Source: Acidobacteriota bacterium (GTDB lineage Bacteria; Acidobacteriota; Terriglobia; UBA7540). From it: a stretch of 9,792 bases of DNA. Positions 1 to 6,813 of this stretch are shown here, piece by piece. The DNA lies in the NCBI GenBank assembly GCA_021828225.1, contig JAKASH010000067.1, positions 1 through 9,792 of the forward strand. The letters run 5' to 3'. Within the stretch, counting starts at the first letter, position 1; each line of letters opens with the position of its first letter. The notes below the pieces were generated by a model. The model searched no databases. It was not told the origin of the DNA and saw only the letters and a program-made list of their open reading frames with translations. The translations under genes were made by a program, and so were the position numbers.

Positions 1-1
1 G

Positions 2-55
2 TACGCCGGGCAGGCGCCGGGCGAGCTGGAGCAGATGAAAAGAGAGAAGAGATGA
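2..55 (+). CDS. C-terminal tail of an unidentified upstream gene
   Basis: An open frame enters from the left edge and ends at TGA 53-55, reading [17 protein letters not shown]. Its stop overlaps the folE start codon as ATGA, the usual sign of translational coupling inside an operon. The charged, hydrophilic tail looks like a real protein C-terminus, but 17 residues are too few to identify a family. Because the next gene makes dihydroneopterin triphosphate, a pterin enzyme such as a 6-pyruvoyl/6-carboxytetrahydropterin synthase is a reasonable guess from context only. The gene starts outside the window. Confidence 0.45.
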   Translation, partial: YAGQAPGELEQMKREKR

Positions 56-660
56 AGACGAACGAAACACCAACACTAACAGCGCCGGATTTGACTACGA
101 AGCCGGACCTGCTTGAGGAAACCATACGCACGATGCTGCGCGAGTTGGGCGAAGATACCGACCGCGAAGGATTGCTCAAGACTCCCGAGCGCGTGGCACG
201 ATCGTTGAGGTTCCTGACCAGCGGCTATGACCAGGATGTCAAGAAGGTGCTGAACGGCGCCGTCTATTCCGTCGCCTACGACGAGATGGTGATTGTGAAA
301 GACATCGAGATTTTCAGCCTTTGCGAGCACCATTTGCTGCCGTTCTTCGGGCGCTGCCACGTGGCCTATATTCCCACCAAAAAAGTGATCGGCCTGAGCA
401 AGATTCCGCGGCTGGTGGACGCTTTCGCGCGGCGGCTGCAGATTCAGGAAAGGTTGACCAACCAGATTGCCGAGACGATTATGGAAACCATCAAGCCGCA
501 GGGAGTGGGCGTGATTATCGAGGCGCGGCACCTCTGCATGATTATGCGGGGCGTCGAAAAGCAGAATTCGATTGCGGTTACGTCGGCGATGCTCGGGGCC
601 TTTCGGGAAGGCGAGCAGACCCGCGCCGAGTTCCTGCGGCTGGTGCGGGAGAGAAGCTAG
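52..660 (+). CDS. folE: GTP cyclohydrolase I (FolE)
   Basis: FolE is a cytosolic zinc enzyme that converts GTP to 7,8-dihydroneopterin triphosphate, the first step of folate and other pterin pathways. The 202-residue length fits the family. The core motif [18 protein letters not shown] starts at residue 91. By family alignment Cys91, His94 and Cys162 (in HLCMIMRGV) are the three zinc ligands. Other hallmarks are the TPERVARS motif near residue 44, [17 protein letters not shown] (114-130) and the [14 protein letters not shown] stretch near the C-terminus. The first 20 or so residues are a variable, Thr/Pro-rich extension. The ATG overlaps the stop of the preceding frame (ATGA), and a purine-rich AGAGAAGAG precedes it, so it is probably translated by coupling. 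Nothing key is missing. Confidence 0.97.
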   Translation: MKTNETPTLTAPDLTTKPDLLEETIRTMLRELGEDTDREGLLKTPERVARSLRFLTSGYDQDVKKVLNGAVYSVAYDEMVIVKDIEIFSLCEHHLLPFFGRCHVAYIPTKKVIGLSKIPRLVDAFARRLQIQERLTNQIAETIMETIKPQGVGVIIEARHLCMIMRGVEKQNSIAVTSAMLGAFREGEQTRAEFLRLVRERS

Positions 661-687
661 GGCGCATCCGCATGAAACATTGCGATA

Positions 688-736
688 GTAGCGCCGGGCT
701 TTACGCCCGGCATGCCGCCGTGGAGGGCGGCGCTAC
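688..736. repeat. Three-hairpin palindromic element (REP-like)
   Basis: An outer stem GTAGCGCC (688-695) pairs perfectly with GGCGCTAC (729-736). Inside it lie two perfect hairpins: CCGGGC (694-699) with GCCCGG (705-710), and GCCGCC (714-719) with GGCGGC (726-731). The ends of the outer and inner stems overlap by a base or two, so the two folds partly compete. The element sits between folE and the SDR gene and ends 7 bases before the chosen SDR start. Such palindromic units are dispersed in many bacterial genomes, and this one resembles those I associate with Acidobacteriota. There is no T-run, so it is not a normal intrinsic terminator. Confidence 0.7.
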
Positions 737-743
737 ACAGGAA

Positions 744-1454
744 ATGCGTGGACTGAAGGACAGAGTTGCTGTTGTGACCGGGGCCAGCCGGGGGATCGGC
801 CTGGCGATTGCGCGGGGACTGGTCCGCGAAGGTGCGGAGGTGGTGCTGGTTGCCCGGGACCGGAAAGCGCTGACTGTTGCAAAGAAGAAGCTTGGCGGCA
901 AGGCGAGCGCGGTCGCTGCAGACGTCGCGCAGCCGGCCGGCGTCGATCGCGTTTTCAGGCAGGTGAAGAAGCGCTACAGTCGGCTCGATGTTCTGGTGAA
1001 CTGTGCGGGTGCTTTTACTTACAAGCCTTTCAGTGAGACGACTTTTGAGGATTGGCAACGCAATATTGAATCGAACCTGACTTCGGTTTTTCTCACCACC
1101 CAGGCAGCGCTTCCTTTGTTTGGGCGCAGCCGGCACGCGCATCTGGTCAACATTCTGTCGGTTTCAAGCGTCCAGGCTTTTCCGAACTGCTCGGCGTACA
1201 CGGCGGCGAAATACGGAGCGCTGGGGCTGACGCGCGTGCTGCGGGAAGAGTTGCGGCCGCAGGGGATTCGGGTGACGGCCATCTTGCCGGGGTTGACGGA
1301 CACGCGCGTGCTTGATGCGTTCGGATTTGAGATTCCGCGCAGCCGGGTGATGCAGCCGGAGGACGTTGCGGAAGCGGTGATTGCGGCGCTTCGGCAGCCG
1401 CCTCGAACGGCGGTTGAAGAGGTGCTGTTGATGCCCTCAACCGGCGCTGTTTGA
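744..1454 (+). CDS. Short-chain dehydrogenase/reductase (SDR), FabG-like
   Basis: This is a 236-residue classical SDR, an NAD(P)H-dependent cytosolic oxidoreductase. Visible motifs are TGASRGIG at 12-19 (cofactor-binding TGxxxGxG), D60-V61 (adenine-side contact), NCAG at 86-89 (the family's NNAG), N111 and S139 (catalytic), and YTAAK at 152-156 (catalytic Tyr152 and Lys156). Arg at 38 and 40 after strand 2 suggest NADPH. The substrate cannot be read from the sequence. Closeness to folE hints at a pterin reductase, but the TGxxxGxG form differs from the TGxxxRxG of pteridine reductases, so a 3-oxoacyl-ACP reductase-like or other carbonyl reductase is as likely. ATG 744 starts right at the Rossmann strand but lacks a well-spaced ribosome site. 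The same frame has an ATG at 672, which would add 24 residues translated from the palindromic repeat. Confidence 0.9.
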   Translation: MRGLKDRVAVVTGASRGIGLAIARGLVREGAEVVLVARDRKALTVAKKKLGGKASAVAADVAQPAGVDRVFRQVKKRYSRLDVLVNCAGAFTYKPFSETTFEDWQRNIESNLTSVFLTTQAALPLFGRSRHAHLVNILSVSSVQAFPNCSAYTAAKYGALGLTRVLREELRPQGIRVTAILPGLTDTRVLDAFGFEIPRSRVMQPEDVAEAVIAALRQPPRTAVEEVLLMPSTGAV

Positions 1455-1528
1455 GGTCTGAAAGGTGTTCTGCGCGAGGTCTTTTCCAGGCCAGGAGTCG
1501 GGAATTTTGATCTTCCTCAAGCATTTCT

Positions 1529-1558
1529 TTGCCAAACTAACAAGAAAAATGTTATGCT
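1529..1558 (+). promoter_or_regulatory. Likely sigma-70-type promoter of rpsO
   Basis: TTGCCA (1529-1534) matches the -35 consensus at five of six bases. After an 18-base spacer comes TATGCT (1553-1558), preceded by TG one base upstream, which makes an extended -10. Transcription would start near 1565, giving a leader of about 40 bases before rpsO. The tract is AT-rich compared with its surroundings. This is motif matching by eye only. Confidence 0.5.
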
Positions 1559-1607
1559 ACCGAGTGAAAATGTGGGAGAAATTGTCGGAAACGAGGAGAA
1601 ATAGCGG

Positions 1608-1877
1608 ATGGCGTTAACCCGGGATTCAAAGTCGCAACTTATCAACAATTTCAGAGTTAGCTCTTCGGACACGGGTTCGCCAGAGGTGCAGATTGCTCTT
1701 TTGACAGAGCGCATCTCTTACCTGACAGAGCACTTTCGCGTGCACCGCAAGGATCATGCGTCAAGGCGCGGCCTGCTGACGATGGTGGGCAAACGGAAGC
1801 GCATGCTCGAGTATTTGAAACGGCATAACGCCGAGCGTTACAAACAGGTGATCGAAAGACTAGGGATCCGCAAATAG
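1608..1877 (+). CDS. rpsO: 30S ribosomal protein S15
   Basis: S15 binds the central domain of 16S rRNA early in 30S assembly and contributes to an intersubunit bridge. The 89-residue length is exactly typical. Recognisable family stretches are the [22 protein letters not shown] segment (from about residue 21), [27 protein letters not shown] and the C-terminal [17 protein letters not shown] at 1594-1598 lies 9 bases before ATG 1608, so the start is secure. It is followed by pnp, the common bacterial rpsO-pnp order, although here a terminator separates the two. In some bacteria S15 represses its own mRNA through the leader. The leader here is short and I did not find a clear S15-binding fold by eye. 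Confidence 0.98.
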   Translation: MALTRDSKSQLINNFRVSSSDTGSPEVQIALLTERISYLTEHFRVHRKDHASRRGLLTMVGKRKRMLEYLKRHNAERYKQVIERLGIRK

Positions 1878-1932
1878 GGCGGTAGTGAGAGAAAGAAAAA
1901 AGACACTGGGTCAAACTGCCACTTCAGGACTG

Positions 1933-1970
1933 AGCGACCCCCGGCGTATGCGCCATGGGTCGCTTTTTCT
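1933..1970 (+). terminator. Intrinsic terminator after rpsO
   Basis: AGCGACCC (1933-1940) pairs perfectly with GGGTCGCT (1957-1964). An inner hairpin GGCG/CGCC (1943-1946 with 1951-1954) closes a TATG loop, and a TTTTTCTTT tract follows directly. It lies 55 bases after the rpsO stop, so most rpsO transcripts should end here. pnp then depends on read-through or on its own promoter in 1973-2172. Confidence 0.85.
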
Positions 1971-1972
1971 TT

Positions 1973-2172
1973 AATGAGGGGCCTTACGTGTATCGTGACC
2001 CTTCGTTAGCTCTGTGGGGTACCTGCCTCGGTCCACACTCCCTTACCTGAAAATGAAAAAGGCTACCTGAAGTCCCTGCCGTGAATGGCTGGCTACCGGA
2101 GGTGAATCCGGACGGTTTATTGAGAGCGCGGCGTGAGTTGGGGCGAGCTAGCGAGATTCGGAGGATTGATTT
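1973..2172 (+). other. pnp leader region
   Basis: This 200-base stretch between the rpsO terminator and the pnp start has no convincing gene. It holds the short direct repeats TACCTGA (2044-2050 and 2064-2070) and GGCTACC (2061-2067 and 2091-2097). A Shine-Dalgarno-like GGAGGTGA (2098-2105) has no well-placed start codon after it. The true pnp ribosome site is GGAGG 2160-2164, 8 bases before ATG 2173. PNPase commonly controls its own mRNA through its leader, so this region is a candidate for such control. I could not pick out a clear promoter in it. Confidence 0.4.
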
Positions 2173-4317
2173 ATGGAACAGGTTAGTATTCCACTGGGAG
2201 GAAGTACACTTTCAATTGAGGTCGGCAAGCTTGCCAAGCAGGCGAATGGCTCGGCCTATGTGCGTTACGGCGACACGGTTGTGCTGGCCACGGCGTGTTC
2301 AACTTCACCGCGCGAAGGAATCGATTTTTTCCCGCTGACGGTGGACTATCGTGAGTATACGTATGCGGCAGGGAAGATCCCCGGCGGTTTTTTCAAGCGC
2401 GAAGGGCGCCCCACGGAGAAGGAAATTCTCAGCAGCCGGCTGATTGACCGCCCTGTCCGGCCGATGTTTCCCGAGGGCTTCAAGGATGAGACCCAGGTGA
2501 TTGCGATGGTTCTCTCCGCCGACACCGACAACAACCCTGATGTGATCGGGCTTGTTGCGGGCGCGGCGGCACTCTACCTTTCCGATATTCCTTTCCCGAC
2601 GCCGATTGCGGCCGTTCGCGTGGGTCTGGTGGAAGGGCACCTGGTCACCAATCCTTCCTATTCGGAAATCAAGTCGAGCCTTCTCAACATGGTGGTTGCG
2701 GGCAGTGAGGACGCCATCGTCATGGTGGAAGCGGGGGCGACCGAAGTTTCTGAAGAAGCCATCAGTGACGCCATCCAATACGCGCACGAGGAAATCAAGA
2801 AAATCGTCGCTGTTGAAAAAGAATTGTTCCAGAAACTGGGCATCACGAAGCGGGAGTTCGTTGCGCCGGCCATCGATAAAGCGATTGAGAGCGAAGTCAC
2901 GCAGAAGGTGGCGGCGAATCTCCGCGAAGCGATGGACACCTCGAAGCACCCCAAGCTGGAAAGCCAGAAGAAAATCGCGGAGCTTCGAGAGGCATTGGTA
3001 ACGAGTTACCCGGAAGCCGATGAAGAAAAGCGCCGCAAAGTGGCCGAAGCCTTTGAGCGGCTCGAAGAGCGCCTTTTCCGGGAGGACACCCTCGTGAAGC
3101 GCCAGCGTCCTGACCGGCGCGCCTTTGATCAGGTTCGGCCGATAAGCTGCGAAGTTGGTTTGCTGCCCAGGACTCACGGCTCGGCCCTGTTTACGCGAGG
3201 CGAGACGCAGGCCCTGGTAACGGCGACACTGGGTACGGCCGAGGACATGCAACGCCTGGACGTTCTGGAGGGCGAAGCCTTCAAACGCTTCATGCTTCAC
3301 TACAACTTTCCGCCCTTCAGCGTGGGCGAAGTGGGATTCCTGCGCGGTCCGGGACGGCGGGAAATCGGGCACGGCGCTCTGGCCGAGCGCGCGCTTCTTT
3401 CTATGGTTCCTGACGAAGCGAGTTTTCCCTACACCGTACGTGTGGTTTCCGACATCCTGGAGTCCAATGGATCATCCTCCATGGCAACCGTGTGCGGAGG
3501 CTGTCTGGCCCTGATGGATGCCGGAGTGCCGATCAAGTCGCCGGTGGCCGGAATTGCCATGGGGCTGGTCAAGGAAGGCGACAAGTACGCCATCCTCACC
3601 GATATCGCAGGCGCCGAAGACCATTACGGCGATATGGACTTCAAGGTCGCGGGCACCCGGGATGGCATCACGGCTCTCCAGATGGACATCAAGGTCAGCG
3701 GCATCACTCCGCAGATCATGGCGGAAGCTCTCTCCCAGGCCAAGGCAGCCCGGCTGCACATCCTGGAGAAAATGCTTGCGGCGCTTCCTGAGCCTCGAAC
3801 CAATATTTCGACTTTCGCACCGCATATCCACACGATCCACATCAATCCTGCAAAAATCGGGGAACTGATTGGACCTGGCGGGAAAGTCATTCGCGGGATT
3901 GTGGAACAGACCGGCGCGAAGATCGATGTTGAAAACGACGGGCGAGTCAACGTGGCCGCGGTCGACGAAGCTTCGGCCAAAAAAGCCCTCAAAATCATCA
4001 AGGACATGATGGCGGAGGCCGAGCTGGGAAAGACCTATCTCGGCAAAGTGGTTCGCCTAGCCGATTTCGGCGCCTTCGTCGAAATCTTCCCCGGAACCGA
4101 CGGCCTGCTGCACATCAGCGAGGTTGCCGAGCATCGCATCCGGGATATTCGCGATGAGCTCAAGGAAGGCGACCAGCTTCTGGTGAAGGTTATTTCGATT
4201 GACGGCAACAAAATCCGCCTTTCCCGCAAGGCCGTCCTGCGCGAGCAGCGACAGAAGGCCGGGAAGGAAGGCCAGCAACCGCAAGGGGACGTGGAGCACT
4301 CTCACGAGAGAAGCTAA
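2173..4317 (+). CDS. pnp: Polynucleotide phosphorylase (PNPase)
   Basis: PNPase is a trimeric 3'-to-5' exoribonuclease that degrades RNA with phosphate to give nucleoside diphosphates. It can also add tails, and it works in mRNA turnover, often inside the degradosome. The 714 residues show the full order: a first RNase PH-like core (about 10-140), a helical linker (about 240-310), and a second, catalytic RNase PH core (about 315-535). A KH domain with GPGG at 567-570 and an S1 domain (about 620-690) complete it. Active-site features are RREIGHG (395-401), SNGSSSM (431-437) and EDHYGDMDFK (482-491). Asp483, Asp489 and Lys491 correspond to the metal-binding Asp486, Asp492 and Lys494 of the E. 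coli enzyme. The start has an ideal GGAGG 8 bases upstream. The short Gln/Gly-rich tail after S1 is variable in this family. Confidence 0.98.
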   Translation: MEQVSIPLGGSTLSIEVGKLAKQANGSAYVRYGDTVVLATACSTSPREGIDFFPLTVDYREYTYAAGKIPGGFFKREGRPTEKEILSSRLIDRPVRPMFPEGFKDETQVIAMVLSADTDNNPDVIGLVAGAAALYLSDIPFPTPIAAVRVGLVEGHLVTNPSYSEIKSSLLNMVVAGSEDAIVMVEAGATEVSEEAISDAIQYAHEEIKKIVAVEKELFQKLGITKREFVAPAIDKAIESEVTQKVAANLREAMDTSKHPKLESQKKIAELREALVTSYPEADEEKRRKVAEAFERLEERLFREDTLVKRQRPDRRAFDQVRPISCEVGLLPRTHGSALFTRGETQALVTATLGTAEDMQRLDVLEGEAFKRFMLHYNFPPFSVGEVGFLRGPGRREIGHGALAERALLSMVPDEASFPYTVRVVSDILESNGSSSMATVCGGCLALMDAGVPIKSPVAGIAMGLVKEGDKYAILTDIAGAEDHYGDMDFKVAGTRDGITALQMDIKVSGITPQIMAEALSQAKAARLHILEKMLAALPEPRTNISTFAPHIHTIHINPAKIGELIGPGGKVIRGIVEQTGAKIDVENDGRVNVAAVDEASAKKALKIIKDMMAEAELGKTYLGKVVRLADFGAFVEIFPGTDGLLHISEVAEHRIRDIRDELKEGDQLLVKVISIDGNKIRLSRKAVLREQRQKAGKEGQQPQGDVEHSHERS

Positions 4318-4343
4318 ACGCCTCTCAATTTAACTTCCAACGG

Positions 4344-4390
4344 CTGCCGGCGAGAGGGTTTCCGATCTCCGCCGGCAGTTTCTGTTTTTT
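4344..4390 (+). terminator. Intrinsic terminator after pnp
   Basis: CTGCCGGCG (4344-4352) pairs perfectly with CGCCGGCAG (4370-4378) around a 17-base loop. It is followed by TTTCTG and then six T (4385-4390). It starts 26 bases after the pnp stop and separates pnp from the STAS gene. Confidence 0.85.
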
Positions 4391-4474
4391 CGGGCGGTAA
4401 AGCCTGCGCTTCGCCATCTGTTTCCCCCCAGAAGATTCTCTTAAGAGCAGGAGAAAGTTCCGCCGTCCGTTATC

Positions 4475-4503
4475 TTGACACCCGTTCGGGAGTTACATAG
4501 CAT
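4475..4503 (+). promoter_or_regulatory. Strong sigma-70-type promoter ahead of the STAS gene
   Basis: A perfect TTGACA (4475-4480), a 17-base spacer and TAGCAT (4498-4503, four of six -10 bases) make the best promoter match in the window. Transcription would start near 4510, giving a leader of about 270 bases before the STAS start at 4783. That leader contains the branched repeat and the 14-base palindrome described below. Confidence 0.55.
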
Positions 4504-4631
4504 GACATTGAACAGCTTTTTTGAAGCGATCCAGGAAAGCGAAAGCACCGGGGACGCGGCGGCTCCTGGTTTCTTGTGACGCAGGTTCGGGCCACGTCCA
4601 GTGCAGGTATCGGGGTGGCTTTAGGCGTTGA

Positions 4632-4732
4632 GGTTCTTCGACCCCAGGGGCCTGAAGGCCCGCTTTTATGCGAATGTGCCTCGTGTCGGCACGGATGAAT
4701 CTGTGCCCTGACGTTCCTTGGTTTGAAGAATC
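4632..4732. repeat. Branched palindromic repeat in the STAS leader
   Basis: GGTTCTTCGACC (4632-4643) can pair with GGTTTGAAGAATC (4720-4732), with two G-T pairs and a bulge, as an outer stem. Inside are the hairpins GGGCCT/AGGCCC (4648-4653 with 4656-4661) and GGCACGGAT/ATCTGTGCC (4688-4696 with 4699-4707, one G-T pair, loop probably wider than drawn). The part 4648-4713 shares its layout and an identical 13-base end, CTGTGCCCTGACG, with 7752-7819. It is therefore a dispersed repeat rather than a gene-specific leader. Confidence 0.6.
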
Positions 4733-4745
4733 GCCCGATCGGGCG
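4732..4745. repeat. Perfect 14-base palindrome upstream of the STAS gene
   Basis: CGCCCGATCGGGCG reads the same on both strands. It lies 37 bases before the STAS start, directly after the branched repeat. It could be a protein-binding site or simply a hairpin at the end of the repeat. No matching second copy was noticed in the window. Confidence 0.5.
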
Positions 4746-4782
4746 GCCAAGCCGCAGCGGCGGCATTCTGGAGTAAAAATCA

Positions 4783-5136
4783 ATGGAAATCACGGTTAGT
4801 TTCAGCGACGATGTGACGATTCTGAGGCTGCATGGAAAATTTATAGCAGGCCGCGATGGCCCATTCTTTCGCCAGAGGGTCAAGGAATTGGTCGACGGCG
4901 GAAAGCGCAAGCTGCTGCTCGATTTTTCCGACGTTTCGTACGTTGATTCGACGGGCCTGGGTTTCCTGGCTGGCAGCCGGAACGTGGTCCACCGGGCAGG
5001 GGCCAGCCTGGTGCTTGTGGGCCTCAACGAGCGCGTCAGGCATGTACTGGATGAGGTGAAGCTCTCTGAGTATTTCCTGATTGCCCAGGACGAAACCAGC
5101 GGAATCGCGAAGCTTGGAGAAACGCCTGCGCCGTAA
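4783..5136 (+). CDS. STAS-domain anti-sigma factor antagonist-like protein
   Basis: This 117-residue protein is a single STAS domain of the SpoIIAA/RsbV type. Members are switched by phosphorylation of one serine and bind an anti-sigma-factor kinase in partner-switching control of sigma factors or other outputs. Visible features are strand ITVSFSDDVTILRLHGKF (3-20), then LLLDFSDVSYVDSTGLGFLAGSRN (44-67). Ser57 in DSTGLG is the expected phosphorylation site, and the ASLVLVGLNERVRHVLDEVKLSEYF segment completes the fold. The short Pro-rich tail is extra. GGAG (4770-4773), 9 bases before the ATG, fixes the start. No kinase, phosphatase or sigma-factor gene is next to it, so its partner is encoded elsewhere and its pathway is unknown. 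A strong promoter and a long structured leader precede it, so it looks like a single-gene unit. Confidence 0.9.
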   Translation: MEITVSFSDDVTILRLHGKFIAGRDGPFFRQRVKELVDGGKRKLLLDFSDVSYVDSTGLGFLAGSRNVVHRAGASLVLVGLNERVRHVLDEVKLSEYFLIAQDETSGIAKLGETPAP

Positions 5137-5180
5137 CCAGGACTGGAAATCGAACCGTTCATCGGCTGAAAAAATGTGTT

Positions 5181-5238
5181 GGGAGCCAGCCTCTATTGGC
5201 AGAGCTGAAGCTCTGCCCCCCTGGCTGCGGGAGGCTCC
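5181..5238. repeat. Nested palindromic element
   Basis: The core is a perfect 9-base inverted repeat GGCAGAGCT/AGCTCTGCC (5198-5206 with 5209-5217) around just GA. Outside it GCCAG (5185-5189) can pair with CTGGC (5221-5225), and GGAGCC (5182-5187) with GGCTCC (5233-5238). The two outer stems overlap and compete. It starts 45 bases after the STAS stop and lacks a T-run, so it fits a dispersed palindromic unit better than a terminator. Confidence 0.6.
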
Positions 5239-5303
5239 GATTTCTGGGTGAACCCTGTCCTCTGCATTGCAAGGCCGTAGATTCTTGTTTTCTTGGCAGG
5301 AAT

Positions 5304-5408
5304 TCTTCTCTGTGTGCTCTGTGGCCTGAAAAGATTAAACACAGAGAGCACTGAGATCCTCCGTGCGCTCGGTGGTAAAGCTTGTGAGATACGGAGAACA
5401 CTGAGACC
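5304..5408. repeat. CTCTGTG-type intergenic repeat cluster
   Basis: CTCTGTGTG CTCTGTGG (from 5308) is a two-unit tandem. CTCTGTGT (5308-5315) is inverted as ACACAGAG (5339-5346). The 18 bases at 5341-5358 recur at 5391-5408 with three differences (ACAGAGAGCACTGAGATC against ACGGAGAACACTGAGACC). A related TCCGTGCGCTCGGTGG lies between them. Repeats with this CACAGAG/CTCTGTG wording are seen between genes in many bacterial genomes. The gap 5137-5460 holds this and the nested palindrome, and I saw no gene in it. Confidence 0.6.
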
Positions 5409-5460
5409 AATGTTGGTTGCGGCTCTGCTGCACTGCGCTTCACTTCATGAATAATGCAGG

Positions 5461-6813
5461 TCAGGCCGTGAGCTTCCATGGCGCGCGGTAATCGCGGACA
5501 ACGTATTGATGCGCGTCCGAGCTTGCGCCGGCCACGAGTTTCTGGTTCTCCACATCCCACACGATCCGCTCTTTGCTGCGGAAGGCGACGTTCCCGAGCA
5601 GGCATGCGCTGGTCGAGCGATGCCCGATTTCGATGTCGGAAATGGGACGCTTGCGGGATTTGACGCAATCCAGGAAGTTCCGCACGTGGTCGAAATGCGA
5701 ATCGTTGACCGAACTCATCTGCATGGAGGCGGTTCTGGCAACTTCCTTTTTACCTTCCTTGCGCTGTTCGGGGATTACCTCAAAGCCGCTGCGGTCGACA
5801 AACAGGGTTCCATCCGTTCCGTGAAACTCAATTCCATAGCCTTTGTTGTACATTGAGTTGGCGTTGTCCCAGCGGTTTTCGTAGACGCAGACAAAGTCCG
5901 GATGCTGGTATTCGTAAGTCACCTGAAGAGTGTCCGGGGTCTGGGCATTGTCGCGGATATAGAATTTTCCACCCTGCCCGGTGATGACGGTCGGCCCCTC
6001 CACCTGCATGGCCCAGTGAACGATGTCGATGAGATGGACGCCCCAGTCGGTCATGTATCCGCCAGCGTAATCCCAGAAATAGCGGAAGGTTGACCATCGC
6101 TGAGGTAGATTGGGGTCGGGTCCGAAACGGTTCCAGTTGAACGAAACTTTGGGCGCTGGGCCCAGCCAGAAGTTCCAGTCGAGATCGGCCGGCGGGTCTG
6201 AATCCTGAGGATTGCCAATGCCTTCCGGGTACTCGTTGGCATAATTCCAGGTGCGAACGAAGCTGACCTTACCGATGAATCCGTCCTGCACCAGCTTGAC
6301 GGCCTTCTGGAAATGGATGCCCGAGCGCTGCTGGGTTCCAACCTGCACGACCCGGTTGTGCTTGCGAGCGGTCTCCACCATGACGATGCCTTCGTCGATG
6401 GTGTGGCAAATGGGCTTCTCAACATAAACATCCTTGCCGGCCTTGCAGGCTTCCGTCATGACTAGCGGGTGCCAGTGGTCGGGAGTTCCGACGACAATCA
6501 CGTCGATATCTTTCCGGTCAAGCACCTGGCGAAAGTCGCTGTAGGTTTGAGCCTTGCCCTTGGCAGCTTGCAGGCCTTTGTCCAGGTTCGGCTTGTAAAC
6601 ATCGCAGACCGCGGCGATTTCAACATCCGGCTGCCGGCCGAAGTCCTCCAGGTCATATCGTCCCATCTGGCCCGTGCCAACAACTCCCACAATGACCTTG
6701 TCGCTGGCGGCGACGGGCCTTGCATTGGCCAGCACGGGGAATCCCAGTCCTGCACCGGCAGTCCCAATCGCGGCTCTTTTCATAAACTCACGTCGATCAA
6801 ATCTCTCGGCCAT
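5461..6813 (-). CDS. Gfo/Idh/MocA-family oxidoreductase with Tat signal
   Basis: This is a 450-residue NAD(P)-dependent oxidoreductase acting on sugars or cyclitols; the exact substrate cannot be told. The N-terminus DRREFMKRAA followed by a Gly/Ala-rich hydrophobic stretch is a twin-arginine signal, so the protein is exported folded with its cofactor, probably to the periplasm. The Rossmann fold begins near residue 39 with GTGQMG (46-51). The family's EKP motif, with its likely catalytic lysine, is at 132-134, and DWGVHLID at 256-263 lies in the C-terminal catalytic domain. The start is ATG 6811-6813, with GGAGG 7 bases upstream (6821-6825 on the complement). An in-frame TTG two codons earlier is a poorer choice. 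The gene stands alone on this strand, with no neighbour in the same direction within 1 kb. Such exported members are often abundant in Acidobacteriota and Planctomycetota. Confidence 0.93.
   Translation of the reverse strand: MAERFDRREFMKRAAIGTAGAGLGFPVLANARPVAASDKVIVGVVGTGQMGRYDLEDFGRQPDVEIAAVCDVYKPNLDKGLQAAKGKAQTYSDFRQVLDRKDIDVIVVGTPDHWHPLVMTEACKAGKDVYVEKPICHTIDEGIVMVETARKHNRVVQVGTQQRSGIHFQKAVKLVQDGFIGKVSFVRTWNYANEYPEGIGNPQDSDPPADLDWNFWLGPAPKVSFNWNRFGPDPNLPQRWSTFRYFWDYAGGYMTDWGVHLIDIVHWAMQVEGPTVITGQGGKFYIRDNAQTPDTLQVTYEYQHPDFVCVYENRWDNANSMYNKGYGIEFHGTDGTLFVDRSGFEVIPEQRKEGKKEVARTASMQMSSVNDSHFDHVRNFLDCVKSRKRPISDIEIGHRSTSACLLGNVAFRSKERIVWDVENQKLVAGASSDAHQYVVRDYRAPWKLTA

Noticed and set aside
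2081..2338. An 85-codon frame starting at GTG in the pnp leader and running into pnp.
   Set aside because: It overlaps pnp in another frame for 166 bases, has no homology I recognise, and pnp has a far better ribosome site.
4502..4579. A 25-codon frame (MTLNSFFEAIQESESTGDAAAPGFL) that stays open for 14 more codons after its TGA.
   Set aside because: Its ATG overlaps the predicted -10 element, so that promoter would not transcribe the start. It has no ribosome site and I recognise no family. It could be a gene remnant but cannot be supported.
4470..5162. A 230-codon minus-strand frame over the STAS gene and its leader.
   Set aside because: Low-complexity Ser/Arg/Pro-rich translation opposite a clear STAS domain with its own ribosome site.
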